From Bisporella sp. PMI_857 (lineage: Eukaryota; Ascomycota; Leotiomycetes; Helotiales; Helotiaceae), in assembly GCA_021307315.1 (NCBI GenBank), contig JAJSPD010000007.1:930001-994000 (forward strand): a stretch of DNA of 64,000 bases. Direction: 5' to 3'. A program made the position numbers and the translations under genes. The first letter of the stretch is position 1; the number at the start of each line of letters is the position of its first letter. Shown piece after piece: positions 23,484-34,105 of the stretch. The notes under the pieces were generated by a model. That model made no database searches. It was not told where the DNA came from and saw nothing but the letters and a program-made list of their open reading frames with translations.

Positions 23484-23917
23484 GAAGTTTTCGCGGTTTT
23501 GTTATTTTACACCAAAAGTCATGTATTACAGTATTAAAATAATTGATGAATTAACTATAATATAGTAAAAAATATCTACACAAAACTTGTTTATATTTGA
23601 ATCAACTAATTTTATTTATTTTTTATTGTAATTTAATTTCTATTATTATAGAAATACAAAGCGAATAAGTGAACAAATTGCAAAATTTAGCTATTTTACA
23701 CCAAAATTCGCGTAAATTTCAACTTTGTTAAATTAAACGCTTTAGAACTTTGTAGGCTGAAAATTATAAAGTAAAGTTTATTAGTAAACTAAAGTTGAAT
23801 TGTTAAAAATATTTTTAGTTATCAATATTAAACCTAGCTGTAGTATAATATTATTAAGTAAAGTGGCTGCAAAAAGGGCGAGTTTTAGTGTAAAATTGCG
23901 AAAACGCGAAGACTTAT
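23484..23917. mobile_element. MITE-like AT-rich element with terminal inverted repeats
   Basis: The left end near 23490 (TTTTCGCGGTTTTGTTATTT, then ACACC) and the complement of the right end near 23915 (CTTCGCGTTTTCGCAATTTT, then ACACT) match over about 30 bp with a few differences. The interior is about 80 percent A+T and contains a further copy of TATTTTACACCAAAA near 23692. No coding frame is present. Size and structure fit a non-autonomous DNA transposon. The target-site duplication is not clear. Confidence 0.55.
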
Positions 23918-25207
23918 GGGCTAGTACTGTACTATAGTAAGCACAGAATGCAGAGACTAGGGATACTAACAAATTAGAAACAGCGGTAGATGCACCTTGG
24001 GCCGAAACCGGAGAATCTCAAACTTAAAGAAACTGCTCTGTAATTTATATTTTGATATTTTTGTATCATAGTACCAGCATTTTTCCGGGTACAAAACAAA
24101 ATTTTGCACAATAAGTTTCACAGGTACATGCAAATTTCAAGGCACCAACTATTTTCCAGGTACCAAATATTTTGAGAAGCTAGAGATTCCCTAAGAATAG
24201 ATATCCTAAGTTCGACAAACAGGTGGGGTGTACGAACCAAATATTGTGGTGTGCAGAAACCAAGTGGTGTGTAGGAGTAAGGCTATCGAGGTTCCCAAAG
24301 AGTTCTAAATATAGAATAGCGGGGTTATCTACGTCACCAGCTCTCAGGTGAGATCGGGAACTGAAGGCAGGGAAGCGGTCGTAACCATCAACACCCAAGG
24401 ACATAAATGGTTTCCATCGCCGAGTCGTACCGTGCTGGACCCAGTGCTGTTGTCACGGGTTGACGTGTGGAATCATGTGATCTCGGGTAAAACTCTTCAA
24501 AAGCGCGAGGAATCATCCTTCTTGATTCATCGTGCTACGTCTTGTATCTAGAATTATACATACACCTCAAACCCTCACCCCCGTGGGTATTACGGTACCG
24601 TAAGATCCACGGCGCCGTATATGTGCGGGATAGCAAATAAGTGTATCACATGCTCTAATATTTTGAAGTTAATAGATATGAGGAATACTAGTGTTGGGAA
24701 CGGTAGCGCTTATTGGATTAAATGCTTCTTGGCTGATTATCTGACCAAAATGGGTCAGAAGATCTTTGAATTCCTCAGGCCGAAATATTTTTGACGTTGA
24801 TGATCTGACCAAAAGAGGTCAGAACATCGTCAGTTCCATTTGCTGGAGGGTCACGTGCATATCACTTTTTTCTTACGAGACATTTCTTGGGGAGACTACG
24901 GGTTAATAAAGCAATAATATAACGCATTCCTATAACGTATAATTTTTCAATTGATCCGCGGAAGAAGTAATCAGTTCGATCTAGAAATTAACATTAAAGA
25001 AGCATGCGTTACCGGTTATATTATTGTATTAGACCCCGAGGTAGTTCGAGTTCTAGTGTTAATCTTCAGTATGCTCTAAGTTTTATTATGCGGAAAATTT
25101 ATACTTCAAGCCAAAGCAGCCTGCATTGCCCTACTAGAACTCGGCCTACTTTGGCTCGAGTTAATAATGGTATACATGTGGATGTAGATGGATCTGGAGA
25201 CGCTTGA
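23918..25207. other. AT-rich stretch without a gene
   Basis: No supported coding region. It includes short reiterations of AGGTACCAAATATTTT-like sequence (about 24060-24180) and the paired hairpins listed at 24735-24828. Confidence 0.4.
24735..24828. repeat. Two related hairpins in direct orientation
   Basis: CTGACC AAAATG GGTCAG at 24741-24758 and CTGACC AAAAGA GGTCAG at 24805-24822. In the second, the stem extends to 12 bp with one mismatch. The two are 64 bp apart. Confidence 0.7.
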
Positions 25208-25645
25208 AAGGATAGTAAGGATAATATTGGAGAGCTCACGAAAGCTTTATATAATCTACGACACCAAGGGGCTTTGGAAGACATTGGCAGCGTGCTAGAC
25301 TTCGTCAACCCCCAGGACGAGCAAATAGTTGACGAGCCTGAAGTGATTACGCAGTCAATAGCAGACGCTTATAACCCTGAGCTTGATCCTGAATCCGGTG
25401 ACGACGAGCCTATTGATCCCTGCGTTTCTCTCGCTGAAGCTCTCAATGCACTTCACCAATTACGCCGATATGAAGAGCAACAGGAGCAAGGCGACTATTT
25501 CAAATCATCAATTCTATTACAAGAGCTTCGTACATATGAGAGGGAGCTTTCACGGCGTAACTTTGAGGCTCGGTCAACAAATCAGGGTGATATTAGGTCC
25601 TTTCTGGCTAAGCACGATGAGCTAGTTATTCCCTCATCCCTATAA
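25208..25645 (+). pseudogene. C-terminal tail of a pogo/Tc1-like transposase
   Basis: An open frame without its own start. It reads IGELTKALYNLRHQGALEDI, then NPQDEQIVDEPEVITQSIAD, an acidic stretch, then LAEALNALHQLRRYEEQQEQGD, ending NQGDIRSFLAKHDEL. This acidic tail with an EAL..L..YEEQQ helix and a short terminal motif is typical of pogo/Fot-type DDE transposases. The DNA-binding and DDE domains are absent, since a TGA lies just upstream and no matching frame precedes it. It is a remnant. Confidence 0.55.
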
Positions 25646-25954
25646 GAAAGCTGGATTTTAAGTTGGCAGTGAATTTGGTCTATTTGCCCTGAAATGCCCT
25701 GAAACGAAGTGAAAGGGAAAACTATCCCCGCCGGCACGAGCCCTGCGTCCCGAAATTGTGGCGTTGGCCAGCGTAGCAGCCCTTCGCGAGCTTCGCGCTA
25801 ATTGGCTGGTTTTGATTGGTCTTAAAAATTGCTGTCACGTGTGCCATTTCTTGAACTCAGGTCCTTGAATGCTTCCTGCGGCACATTAGCACCGCAGTTA
25901 AACAATTTGTCTAAATTCATCTACCTCTACCTTTTGTTTTACTATTGTGTCCTT

Positions 25955-27612
25955 TCATGGGCCTCGGAGAGTAGCATTGCTTACCATCGAATCATAGTGA
26001 TATATCATCTGCGTTTGCTCATTGATCTCAAGCAGACTGAAGTGGCTGAAGTTAATATTCACCGGGCAAAAATATACCTTATTGTTCTTGCTCTCGCGCC
26101 TATACATGTCAATATCTTTCTTCCAGCGAGAGAAAGGCTCCGAGAGAGCTGTGACTTTGCCCTTTCTGTCTTTCTTGTGCAATGAAATGCTCCTGCCGAC
26201 TTTCATAAACGCCGGTATAGCGAATTCTTGCCAAGCATGTGGCCGATCCTTTCGACAAGTTGGCCCAGAGCCATTTCCATGTAGCCCTGCGGTACAGGTT
26301 CCTGTTGTTACATTAGTGTATGTTTCCGAACCTCAAACTAAGCAACGACTTACTCTCTCAAGGCCATACTCCGCTCGTAGGTTTGTGATCTCTCTTAATG
26401 GCATGATGGAATGGAAATCAAGTAAATTCAAAAATCGAGCGAGGTCCGGCTGCCCTTCCTAAACCAACAGTTTTACCTGTTCGTCAAGGATGGAAATAAA
26501 CTTCATCTTTTGTGAATCTGCTTGAAAGACTGAAGTGGCCTTGTCGACTTTTTCTTGGCTCTTCACATAGCTCCTAGTGACACACTCAAAGTCAATCAAT
26601 GCCATGACATACATCGTAAGACGTACCATATATTTGGATCGAAGAGGATTCCTAGGCTTGTCAATTAGACCAGTTTACGCGACATTCGCCCTGTGTTAAG
26701 AATATTGTTGAGCCTCTTCCTCCTTTTGATTTTGGCCAAGTCCAGTGACGAAGGACGATTTTCATTGCTGGTTAAGACGAGTTTTTCAGGATTTTCGATG
26801 GCAGTGTTGCCCCGCGCCTCTCCTAAGCATTTATCTAGAACTAGAGTAGCCACACGTTTTCTGGGCACCCCTCGTTTCGTCAGCGTGGACGCCTCTATAG
26901 CTTGCTGAACCTCGGCGTCATGCCATGCTGAAGCCCCAATCCACTCTAACATTTTGCGGATGGTTCCCTCCTTAGAACGAGCGTTACCTGCTTCTAGCAT
27001 GTTGAGCCACATAGATGCTGACCAGGCTTGAGGGCTGTTTGTGATCCATATACAGCCCGAACAGTCCACTGTAGTGGGGGTAGCCGGTGTTTCATCGAGT
27101 ATCATAGTGAGGATGTTTGAATGGAGCTCTGTTGGTATTTCTTTGCGTCTACTCATCTGGCTAATGAGATAAGTTACTTCGGTGACCATGTCGGCTAGTG
27201 TAGGCGCTTTATCAAGCCGGGACGATTGCTCTCTGTCGGCCAGTTCTGTTTGTGTGGAAGTAGTGTTGCATAAGCTCGCCTGTTGCTGTCCCTTCCCGAA
27301 TGGTGACGACGAAAGAGTCTTTGATGAAATCAGTTCTATACTATCAGGTGGTCAGGAAGTTCGATCATTTTCAGTCAGAGGTGATAGAACTTCTCCATTT
27401 AAGGTAGGCGTAAACAGCACCGTCTGTGGTGTGACGCTTTGATCAGACAAAGGCGATTGAAATGCTCTGTCAATTTGTTGGACGGGTGTAGCTGGAGTAG
27501 AATCTGGTAAGGTCGTCTCTTGCAGTTTTGTCCTCTGCGCTGAGGAAATGGGTGATATAGCTTGATCGTCGGATGCTTCTCCGTCGATCGCTGGCGTAGC
27601 CGTCTCGCGCTG
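25955..27612 (-). pseudogene. Ulp1-like cysteine protease relic
   Basis: Reading leftwards from 27612 there is a Ser/Thr/Gln-rich coding stretch (TPATPVQQIDRAFQSPLSDQ) broken by a TGA. An intact block of about 170 codons follows (27189-26665), then KYMVRLTMYVMALIDFECVT, which runs into an in-frame TAG. After that come RFLNLLDFHSIMPLREITNL and, in another frame, AWQEFAIPAFMKVGRSI. The last block contains YFCPVNINFSHFSLLEI and QMIYHYDSM. These are the His and Asp regions of Ulp1/SENP (C48) proteases. The segment that should hold the catalytic Cys is missing. Ulp1-type genes are frequent passengers of fungal transposons, and a transposase tail lies just beyond. Confidence 0.6.
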
Positions 27613-28292
27613 TTTCGCCTCAGTTAGCTATAATCTCATTAGAGTTAGATTAGAGTTATAGCTTTGTAACTAGAGTTAGAGTTAGAGTTGAGTATATAAC
27701 TCTAGAGTTTCACTTTAATTTTTCACACTGGATTATAAACAGATCAATCTCGACACCTCTGATACTGCAAAGGCCCCCCTCCGCCCGGCAAGTTTCCAAC
27801 ACGCTACCAAATCCATAAAAACAACAACTAAGTTAAACTCCTAAGAACACTCGGAGAAGGATATTCCGTGAGGCAAGTAGGCAATAGCAACGCTGGTTTT
27901 AAGTTATTAAAGGTTCAGACACCTGATGGCGACGTAGGAAACCTCGGGTGGTAAGGGACACCCTAGTATGTAAACGCTGCCAAAAGTATAAACGCTCCTT
28001 AGTTTCGGTACATTGATCTTACAAGGGCTCACGTAGTGTACTTTACAAAGGTAATTCAATCAGACCGTAGAAACTTTGGAAGTCACATATATGGAATAAC
28101 ACAGAACATCCTCCAAATTTTCGGATCTATCGGCCCTAACGTCACAAGGTAGTCTCTGACACTTAACAGAGGCTTTAATGCTGATGGCGTGGGAGAATCT
28201 CTCATTTATCAATTCTTCGCTTTCTTCTTTCTCGTAAGCATCTCGTCCTTTGAATAGATCATAGATTAAACATATCTCCGCCGATAAGAAAC
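27613..28292. other. Intergenic, with short GTTAGA reiteration
   Basis: Around 27635-27700 there are several imperfect copies of AGAGTTAG. Otherwise there is no gene-like frame. The 3' part is the presumed 5' flank of the bZIP gene. Confidence 0.4.
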
Positions 28293-29712
28293 ATGGTTGA
28301 GGACTTAACAACGCATCAAGCTCAGACTAACGAAAAGTCAGGTCTCGCACCTCAGGACGACCTGACAAAAATGAAAGACGTAAATGAAAAGAAAAGAACT
28401 CAGGACCGCATTGCTCAGCGAAACTACCGTAAGCCAGGCTCTTTTCCTCTTCGCTTCTGCTGCCTTTATATGCTACATTTTCGATATCCTTAACACAACT
28501 TCAACAGGCCAGAACGTGAAACGAAAAATTCAAGACCTCGAGCAGCAAGTTGCGAATCAGGCCAATCTTCTAGCCAGTCGAGGTGTGGCTTTGTCGCCAA
28601 CGCAAGTCGAGTCGCTTTCTATCGAGCCAGGATATATTAGTCAAGATAGGCCAGCAAACAATTTTATACAAGGCCGGAGGTCACATGAGGTACTAGCGTC
28701 TAATCCCGTCAAGTTTGTCGATAGAAAACAGCTAAACATTGTCTGACAGTTGATCCCGGAGCACATCGCTCGACAGGGTAAGCAATATTTCGAGCCGAAA
28801 GAAATGTGCAATAACATTGGAACCCCTCATCTGCTGGTGAAGTATCCAAATGAGCCTTCTGCAGAGCCACAGAATAACGTGATGGCTGAACATGGGATGG
28901 ACGATCAATCGACTTCAAGCCTCGGACGCGGACACGGTACATACGCTGCATCGGAACTTGAACTCGATGACTATGCGCTTTCATCCAGAAGCGATGCAGA
29001 ATCCGACAAAAGCAGATTTCCCGATGATCTTACTCAGATTGGAACTCAAACATTTTCCCCGAAAGTTCAGCTACACAACTTTAACCCATCACCACTAGGA
29101 ACTCACTCTGCATTCTCTGAACAATTCTGCGGGTACCATGAAGATGGTCTCGGTTTGCTCAATTCTCAGGGGCGCGGTACTCAACCTTCTACATTATGTG
29201 CGGGAATCGAGCAAGGAGTTCCACCACTTCTTCCTAAAACAACTCTCGAGGAACGGATCGATGATCTCATTGAATACACAAAGGACATTGGATTTGAATC
29301 TTTCGATTCCGCCATTATAGCATACTTTACCGCGAAGCTCGATCAACAGTCAACGTGCTCGATAGCTCAGCGGCTTGGCCGGAAACGATGTCCACCTCAA
29401 CTCCTCCAGAGGCTTCGAGCGGAATCTGATACTTGGGCCGCTTGAGAATCCCACGCACACCAAGATGAGATACTGAGGTCGGCGGAAAGCTTATTTGCTG
29501 CTGAGATGCGCGATACCTCCGCTCTCCGAGCGAGCAGTTTTCTTCATCCTGATCCTGGATGCAAAAGCAGTCTAGATTGGAACCATTTGAACTGTGCAGT
29601 GCAGGACAAAGTATGTATCTTTGCCTTTGTCTATAAGCCTTTGGCGACCTTGGAGATTATGGTTAATATTGTTGAGTAGGCAACGCATCTGTGGTCTTTA
29701 TTGGGCGATTGA
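28293..29712 (+). pseudogene. bZIP regulator with DUF3425-like tail, broken by TGA
   Basis: Exons are 28293-28428, 28508-28689 and 28750 onward. The first intron (79 bp) interrupts the basic region exactly as in many fungal bZIPs: RTQDRIAQRNYR is joined to QNVKRKIQDLEQQ. The second, 60 bp with a weak GTACTA donor, is inferred because it removes a stop and keeps the frame. The third exon encodes LEERIDDLIEYTKDIGFES and LQRLRAESDTWAA, and then a TGA at 29443-29445. The frame continues after it with ESHAHQDEILRSAESLF, which fits the W-x-x-W-E pattern of DUF3425 bZIP factors, so TGG to TGA is likely. A last short exon (THLWSLLGD) ends at 29712. As it stands it could yield a 337-aa protein with the bZIP intact and the tail shortened. 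Confidence 0.6.
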
Positions 29713-29866
29713 TACACGACCTCCCCCTGTTTACTACACGACCTCCCCCCCTTGTAATTCTGGTTTTCTGCCACCAATCAGACTATTTAGGTGGGGCGCT
29801 CACCAAAATAAGCTGATGACTTGAAGAAAGAATGAATAACTGAATTGAAAATATAGTATTAAAAGT
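29713..29866. repeat. Short direct repeat TACACGACCTCCCCC
   Basis: Two copies, at about 29713 and 29736, in an otherwise unremarkable spacer. They may mark a transposon edge. Confidence 0.45.
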
Positions 29867-30388
29867 CTAAAAAAATCGAGCTATTTGGCTTTCAAAATCG
29901 GTTGCGTATTGAGTTGCAGGTACTCGCTCTTCCTTTTGCAGCAGATTCTCTTCAGTTTGTATGTGATTTCGATGATTTTGACTGCTATAATCAGAGCCGT
30001 AGGCTGGTTGTAAAGAAAAGAAAGAGTTGGAAATAGGTAGATCTCGGTTTATAGAAGGCGTAGAAGGCTGATTAGGGCACGTACTTCGAGTATGGCCAGT
30101 TGATTGGCACTCTTTACAAGTTGCTTTATCATGCCCATAAGCAATACAAGCTGAACAGTGTCGTAAAAGCTGTGATATTTGTTCGAATTGGCTTAGAATC
30201 TTTCCTGTTTGTGCAGTTCGTAGTCGATTGTGCTGACGTGCGTGTGCTCGTTTTTCTGCTTCAGCAGATCGACGTCGTTGATAGCTAATAGGATCGAGAG
30301 TAGGAGTAGGGAATTCGATAGGTTCAGCACCTGGAGAAGGTCGTGAATAGTAGTAATAAGGGTGAAAATCGAGTGGTTGAAAAGCTCC
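29867..30388 (-). pseudogene. Zinc-knuckle ORF without a start, probably transposon-derived
   Basis: A 173-codon open frame bounded by a TAG upstream. It reads YYYYSRPSPGAEPIEFPTPT, then a basic helix with RRRSAEAEKRAHARQH, then CSACIAYGHDKATC and CKECQSTGHTRSTCP, a pair of C-x2-C-x3/4-GH-x4-C knuckles. CCHC-like knuckles of this sort occur in fungal transposase and gag-like proteins. There is no ATG near its beginning and no catalytic domain, so I read it as a piece of an element. Its upstream edge overlaps the 6-phosphogluconate dehydrogenase-like scrap in another frame. Confidence 0.45.
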
Positions 30389-30394
30389 CTAAGG

Positions 30395-30600
30395 AGGCCT
30401 TGATTGAGTATCTCTGTGCTACATCAGCAGACGCCAGTCGCAGGTAATGGGCCGCTGATAAACTTGGCACGGGGACGTGGGCAGCCATGGCCTCAAGATT
30501 CGCCCAAACGCCGGTTCCCTCGGACTCGTTTGCATCTTGGACAACAGCGTCTCTGATGTCTTGCAAAAGAAACCCAGTGTTACTTTGATTCTTTGCTCGA
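30395..30600 (-). pseudogene. Fragment like the C-terminal domain of 6-phosphogluconate dehydrogenase
   Basis: The frame reads FLLQDIRDAVVQDANESEGT, then GVWANLEAMAAHVPVPSLSA, then AHYLRLASADVAQR. The order resembles the all-helical C-terminal domain of 6-phosphogluconate dehydrogenases (EGTGxW, then helix, then P.P.L..A...R.AS). No NADP-binding Rossmann domain is found upstream. It is at most a gene scrap abutting the zinc-knuckle ORF. The call rests on pattern memory only. Confidence 0.4.
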
Positions 30601-30853
30601 CAGATCGGTCCGCTGCAGGTTCTGCTTCAGCTTCTGAGGATAGGACGCTGAACACTTTGAGAATCGCCTCCAAGCTACTTGCTACTAATCATTTTACACG
30701 AGAACCCGCAGACGACGATGGACCACAAGTGGAAAAGCACTACTTTGGATGCAGACGTATTGTACGGGCCTTGCGAGACCAAGCCAACTATAGAAGAACT
30801 TGAATTGTATATAATCGATCTAGGCCCTTTTAGGCATATTGCCGGTCGTAATA

Positions 30854-30899
30854 AAATACTACTACTACTGCTAATCAAATACTACTACTACTGCTAATC
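30854..30899. repeat. Perfect 23-bp tandem duplication
   Basis: Two identical units, 30854-30876 and 30877-30899, each containing four ACT/TAC triplets. Confidence 0.85.
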
Positions 30900-31111
30900 A
30901 AATATCATATGATTGCTGACGGACCCAAAGGGCAATATTTACATCTTTGTAGGCCACATGCTGATTGAAAATCGAGTTCTCAACATGAACCTTATACCCC
31001 GTGAAGTTGAGAGCTTGAGACATGACATCCTTTGATCTTTCTATGCTACTAAACACTAATTACAAGGAAATCGTTCGGCTCCCATATAGAAAATATAATC
31101 TACCTTCAAGA

Positions 31112-31747
31112 TCATCGGGGGGAATCTCCTCCCAGGAGATCCAAACTCCTCTTCAGGGCCTCAATATCCACCTCGATTTCCGCCCGCATCTTGTAAAGAT
31201 TCTCCAACTTCTCTCTCAACCTCCCCCCACCCACAGTGACCATCTCCGAGGATGATCCGCCCTCATAGGGTTCTTGTTGTCCTTTCGTACTATCACTCGT
31301 ATGATTTTGCTGTCTGAGAATTGATGGCGATGCCAAATTTGGCGACTGGGAAGAATGGCATCGCTTCTGATGCTCAAAGAGGTTATACTTCCTTGAGAAT
31401 CCTCGGACGTGACGTTTGCATGAAGTGATAGGGCAACAGTGGGTCTGTGATCCGTGGACCTCGCGGTTGTGTCGATCCAGACCGCCCTTGTCACCAAAGC
31501 GGGTGTGTTTGCAATTTGGGACTTGGCAGATGTAAGGCTTGCTGTGTTTAGCTTCGTGCTTTCTGAAGTGTATCAGTGCTGGCATCAGGTTAGTCGTACG
31601 AGGAGAGTGTACAGACCGCAAAGCAGATTCAGAGGGGAACTTGCGGTCTTGTGGGCACTCCGGGAGTGAACATCGCAGCTCGGGTCTATAACCAGTCATG
31701 TTTCCCGACTCGATAGAGGGAGCAATCGCAGGGGTTTCAGTGGCCAT
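31112..31747 (-). CDS. C2H2 zinc-finger protein (about 193 aa after splicing)
   Basis: An intron at 31616-31563 (54 bp, GTCTGT donor, GACTAACC branch site, CTTCAG acceptor) must be removed to restore the first finger: CSLPECPQDRKF...SALR joins KHEAKH. Finger two is CQVPNCKHTRFGDKGGLDRH..VH and finger three is CPITSCKRHVRGFSRKYNLF. A C-terminal leucine-rich helix (REKLENLYKMRAEIEVDIEA) could dimerise. Three adjacent C2H2 fingers suggest a sequence-specific regulator in the nucleus. The ATG at 31747 was chosen, but coding-like exons further upstream on the same strand (31803-32521) may belong to the same gene. Confidence 0.7.
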   Translation of the reverse strand: MATETPAIAPSIESGNMTGYRPELRCSLPECPQDRKFPSESALRSVHSPRTTNLMPALIHFRKHEAKHSKPYICQVPNCKHTRFGDKGGLDRHNREVHGSQTHCCPITSCKRHVRGFSRKYNLFEHQKRCHSSQSPNLASPSILRQQNHTSDSTKGQQEPYEGGSSSEMVTVGGGRLREKLENLYKMRAEIEVDIEALKRSLDLLGGDSPR

Positions 31748-31802
31748 ATTGTAGCTGGGATATGTGCTGAAGGAAGATTGCTCTCTAAAAAGTACCGGTC
31801 AG

Positions 31803-32521
31803 CTACCTAGCACCCGAAAACGTGATGCATAGATTTGATTCAGAAAGTCGGGAGTTTGGCGAATGTGAGCTGCATGTGACATACTCTACAGAATAGTCCT
31901 GACTATTGTCTAGACAGCTGAACAGATCATCGGTATCAACAGGCACATAGTTCACACCTGTGGAGGTGTGAGCAGATATGCTGAAATGTGTGGTGCTTGG
32001 AAGCACTCACAACCTTGGTCACTCCGGTTGTTGTTCGAAGGATACTGGTTCAAGTGTGAATCTTTGGAGAAGTTAGCAGTGTGAGATGAAGACCTCTTTG
32101 TTTCATAGCCATGAGAAGATGTGGTGACGGAAGGTCGCGCGGAGGAGAGGGGAAGACAAAGGAGAAGGTCGTCGGAGAGGTTTGAAGGGTGGAGGGTAGA
32201 TTATGAGATGTCTCTAGACGTTTCCACGTACTGTATGTGACATCTTGTTGATCAACGGGTTGCTCAGAAAAAGAGACACCTCCTAAAACTATAGTATATT
32301 AGCATCGAGGACTCGCTAGCAGTTTTTGAATTTGAGGCTATCTCACATGTTGAATTAAAAATTGTTTGGTGAGTGTCGGTGGGGAAAGAATTCAAGTCTT
32401 GGAGGGTGTCAGGATTTGGCAGACTCGGAAAGTCAATGTGAGGGTAGTGGGTGTTCTGACTGAGGTTAATCAACTTGAGATAAGATTGCTGACTATCATT
32501 GAAGTCAGTATAGTTCTCCAT
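31803..32521 (-). other. Possible 5' exons of the C2H2 gene
   Basis: On the - strand there is an 85-codon frame from 32521 (MENYTDFNDSQQSYLKL), then a Ser/Asn-rich frame TKRSSSHTANFSKDSHLNQY. After a GTGAGT intron ending in CTCCACAG comes VNYVPVDTDDLFSCLDNSQ. These look like the low-complexity N-terminus of a fungal C2H2 factor. I could not make one continuous gene model, so they are listed separately. Both flanking duplications fall inside this stretch. Confidence 0.4.
32023..32172 (-). repeat. Dispersed repeat, inverted partner of 51206-51377
   Basis: The complement of this segment is almost identical to 51206-51377, apart from about 20-22 bp missing here near its middle. The shared sequence includes CCTCCGCGCGACCTTCCGTC and ACTTGAACCAGTATCCTTCG. 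Both copies keep open the same short peptide frame (SSSHTANFSKDSHLNQYPSN). Confidence 0.85.
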
Positions 32522-32815
32522 TGTGCCTGCAGTGACGAGTGGTAACTTACATCACGCAGCGGGCCCCATTTACTTTTCAGGTCAAATTTTTGACAGCACT
32601 TCGTTGCTGAACAGGAAAGAAATAAGGGAATGTACGGATATATACATGATCAGAATCGCACTTTAAAGGCTGTGATCCTTGTCTTGGCACAATCTACTTC
32701 GTAAGGCAGATTCCCAAAGCTAGTGTAAGCTGCGGGGCAAAATATTAGAACCCGCCAATTCAGTGAGAGTGTTGTGCCGCGTTGACAAGTCACCGGAGTT
32801 GCAGCTCAAAAGGAA
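32181..32815. repeat. Segmental duplication, copy 2 (partner 12241-12870)
   Basis: Same orientation as copy 1. The left border lies within about 10 bp of the border of the other dispersed repeat, giving a mosaic join at about 32173-32181. Confidence 0.75.
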
Positions 32816-34105
32816 ATATCCTGCCCTCGTATTCAGCGCCCGAGGCACAGGGCTAACTCTACCTTTGATTCTTGGGCGGGAGACTCTCGGCGTAGCGTTA
32901 CAGCTCACCTCGCGCTGCCCAGCCGCCCGAGGCACACTTGTCGCAATTCTCGGGCGAGACACTTCCCGACCCGAAATCCTCCTAACCCGCCCGAGAACTA
33001 TGTTGAAGCATCTTGATGCCATTCTAGTCGTTCAGTTACTCGTGGCACGAAGAAGAAAGTTTACGATCTCTATACCCGATCTTTTTGACTGCTGCCGTGC
33101 AGATTCAGGCTCAGCGTCGCTTCTGCGTTTTCAGAATCTCCTCGTCTATAGCGTCTGATTCTGCCCAAAGTTCAATCTTGCGTTTGATTCTCTACACACT
33201 CTGAATCTGGCCTTCAGTTCTGCGTCTATAACCTCCACCTTGTCGACAATCGGCGCCTCGACAAATGAATGTCAGGGTCAAATCGATCCCCACGTTCCCA
33301 CATCACTGTTCCTCTTCTCAATAACACCGAGTATGTCATGTATGTATTCTACAGTACAGTAGGTCGAAAGCTATCTCTGGCTTTCTTGGCTTTAAGCATC
33401 AATCTACCTCGAGAGACTTTGGAATGAGTCATTTCGCATTCTTCCTAATAGAACAGATAATTCTTCAAATCTTCCGCAATGGGTATATATGCTGTGTGAA
33501 ATGAAGCTGCGTCATGGGAAATCCAAGACAACATGACCTAACGATCTTCTTGCAAGTATCGATGAACGAGACGCGACTGAATGTTGCTTAATCACTGGAG
33601 ATACCGCGTTGACTCCAAGCAGCCTATTCGACCCAACCATCCTCGAGACTCAGACGAGACTGATGCCAATTGTAGAGGGGCCTCGCCCAGATCACAGGAA
33701 GACATTCCACTCTTGGAGAACTACAGAACCATACGCCATAAACGCTTCCCTCCAACAATATCCACGGCCCGAACGCTCTCGCTGTTTCACATCAATGGGC
33801 AACTTCCCCATACTGCTGCATAGCGAGTCGGTCTCGCCAGCATCTCACCCAACACTATCCTCATCTCTCGTAGCATTTCTATAGGATATGTAGTCCGCTG
33901 GATATGTTTACATGTGGGTATAACTTCACATCGTTCTTCAACCACCCGCCAGATATATCCAAGGTTTTATCAAAGAATCTCCACGTTCATCTCGGGAAAC
34001 ATTGAGTGACTCCCATCTCCACATCACTAGTCCAAGTAAGTAGCTATCCAAGCTATGCCTCCCAGAACATGCTAACAAGCCGAGTTAAACCCTTGTTACA
34101 TCAAA
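32816..34105. other. No supported gene; CCCGAG-rich patch
   Basis: Around 32835-32998 there are five copies or complements of GCCCGAG (twice as CGCCCGAGGCACA). Frames here (for example 33609-33884) carry no recognisable motif. Confidence 0.4.

Noticed and set aside
27635..27700. Interstitial telomere-like repeat
   Set aside because: The unit is AGAGTTAG-like and irregular, not TTAGGG.
32720..33158. Long overlapping frames on both strands in a GC-richer patch
   Set aside because: They owe their openness to base composition; no motif, and no start or splice context fits.
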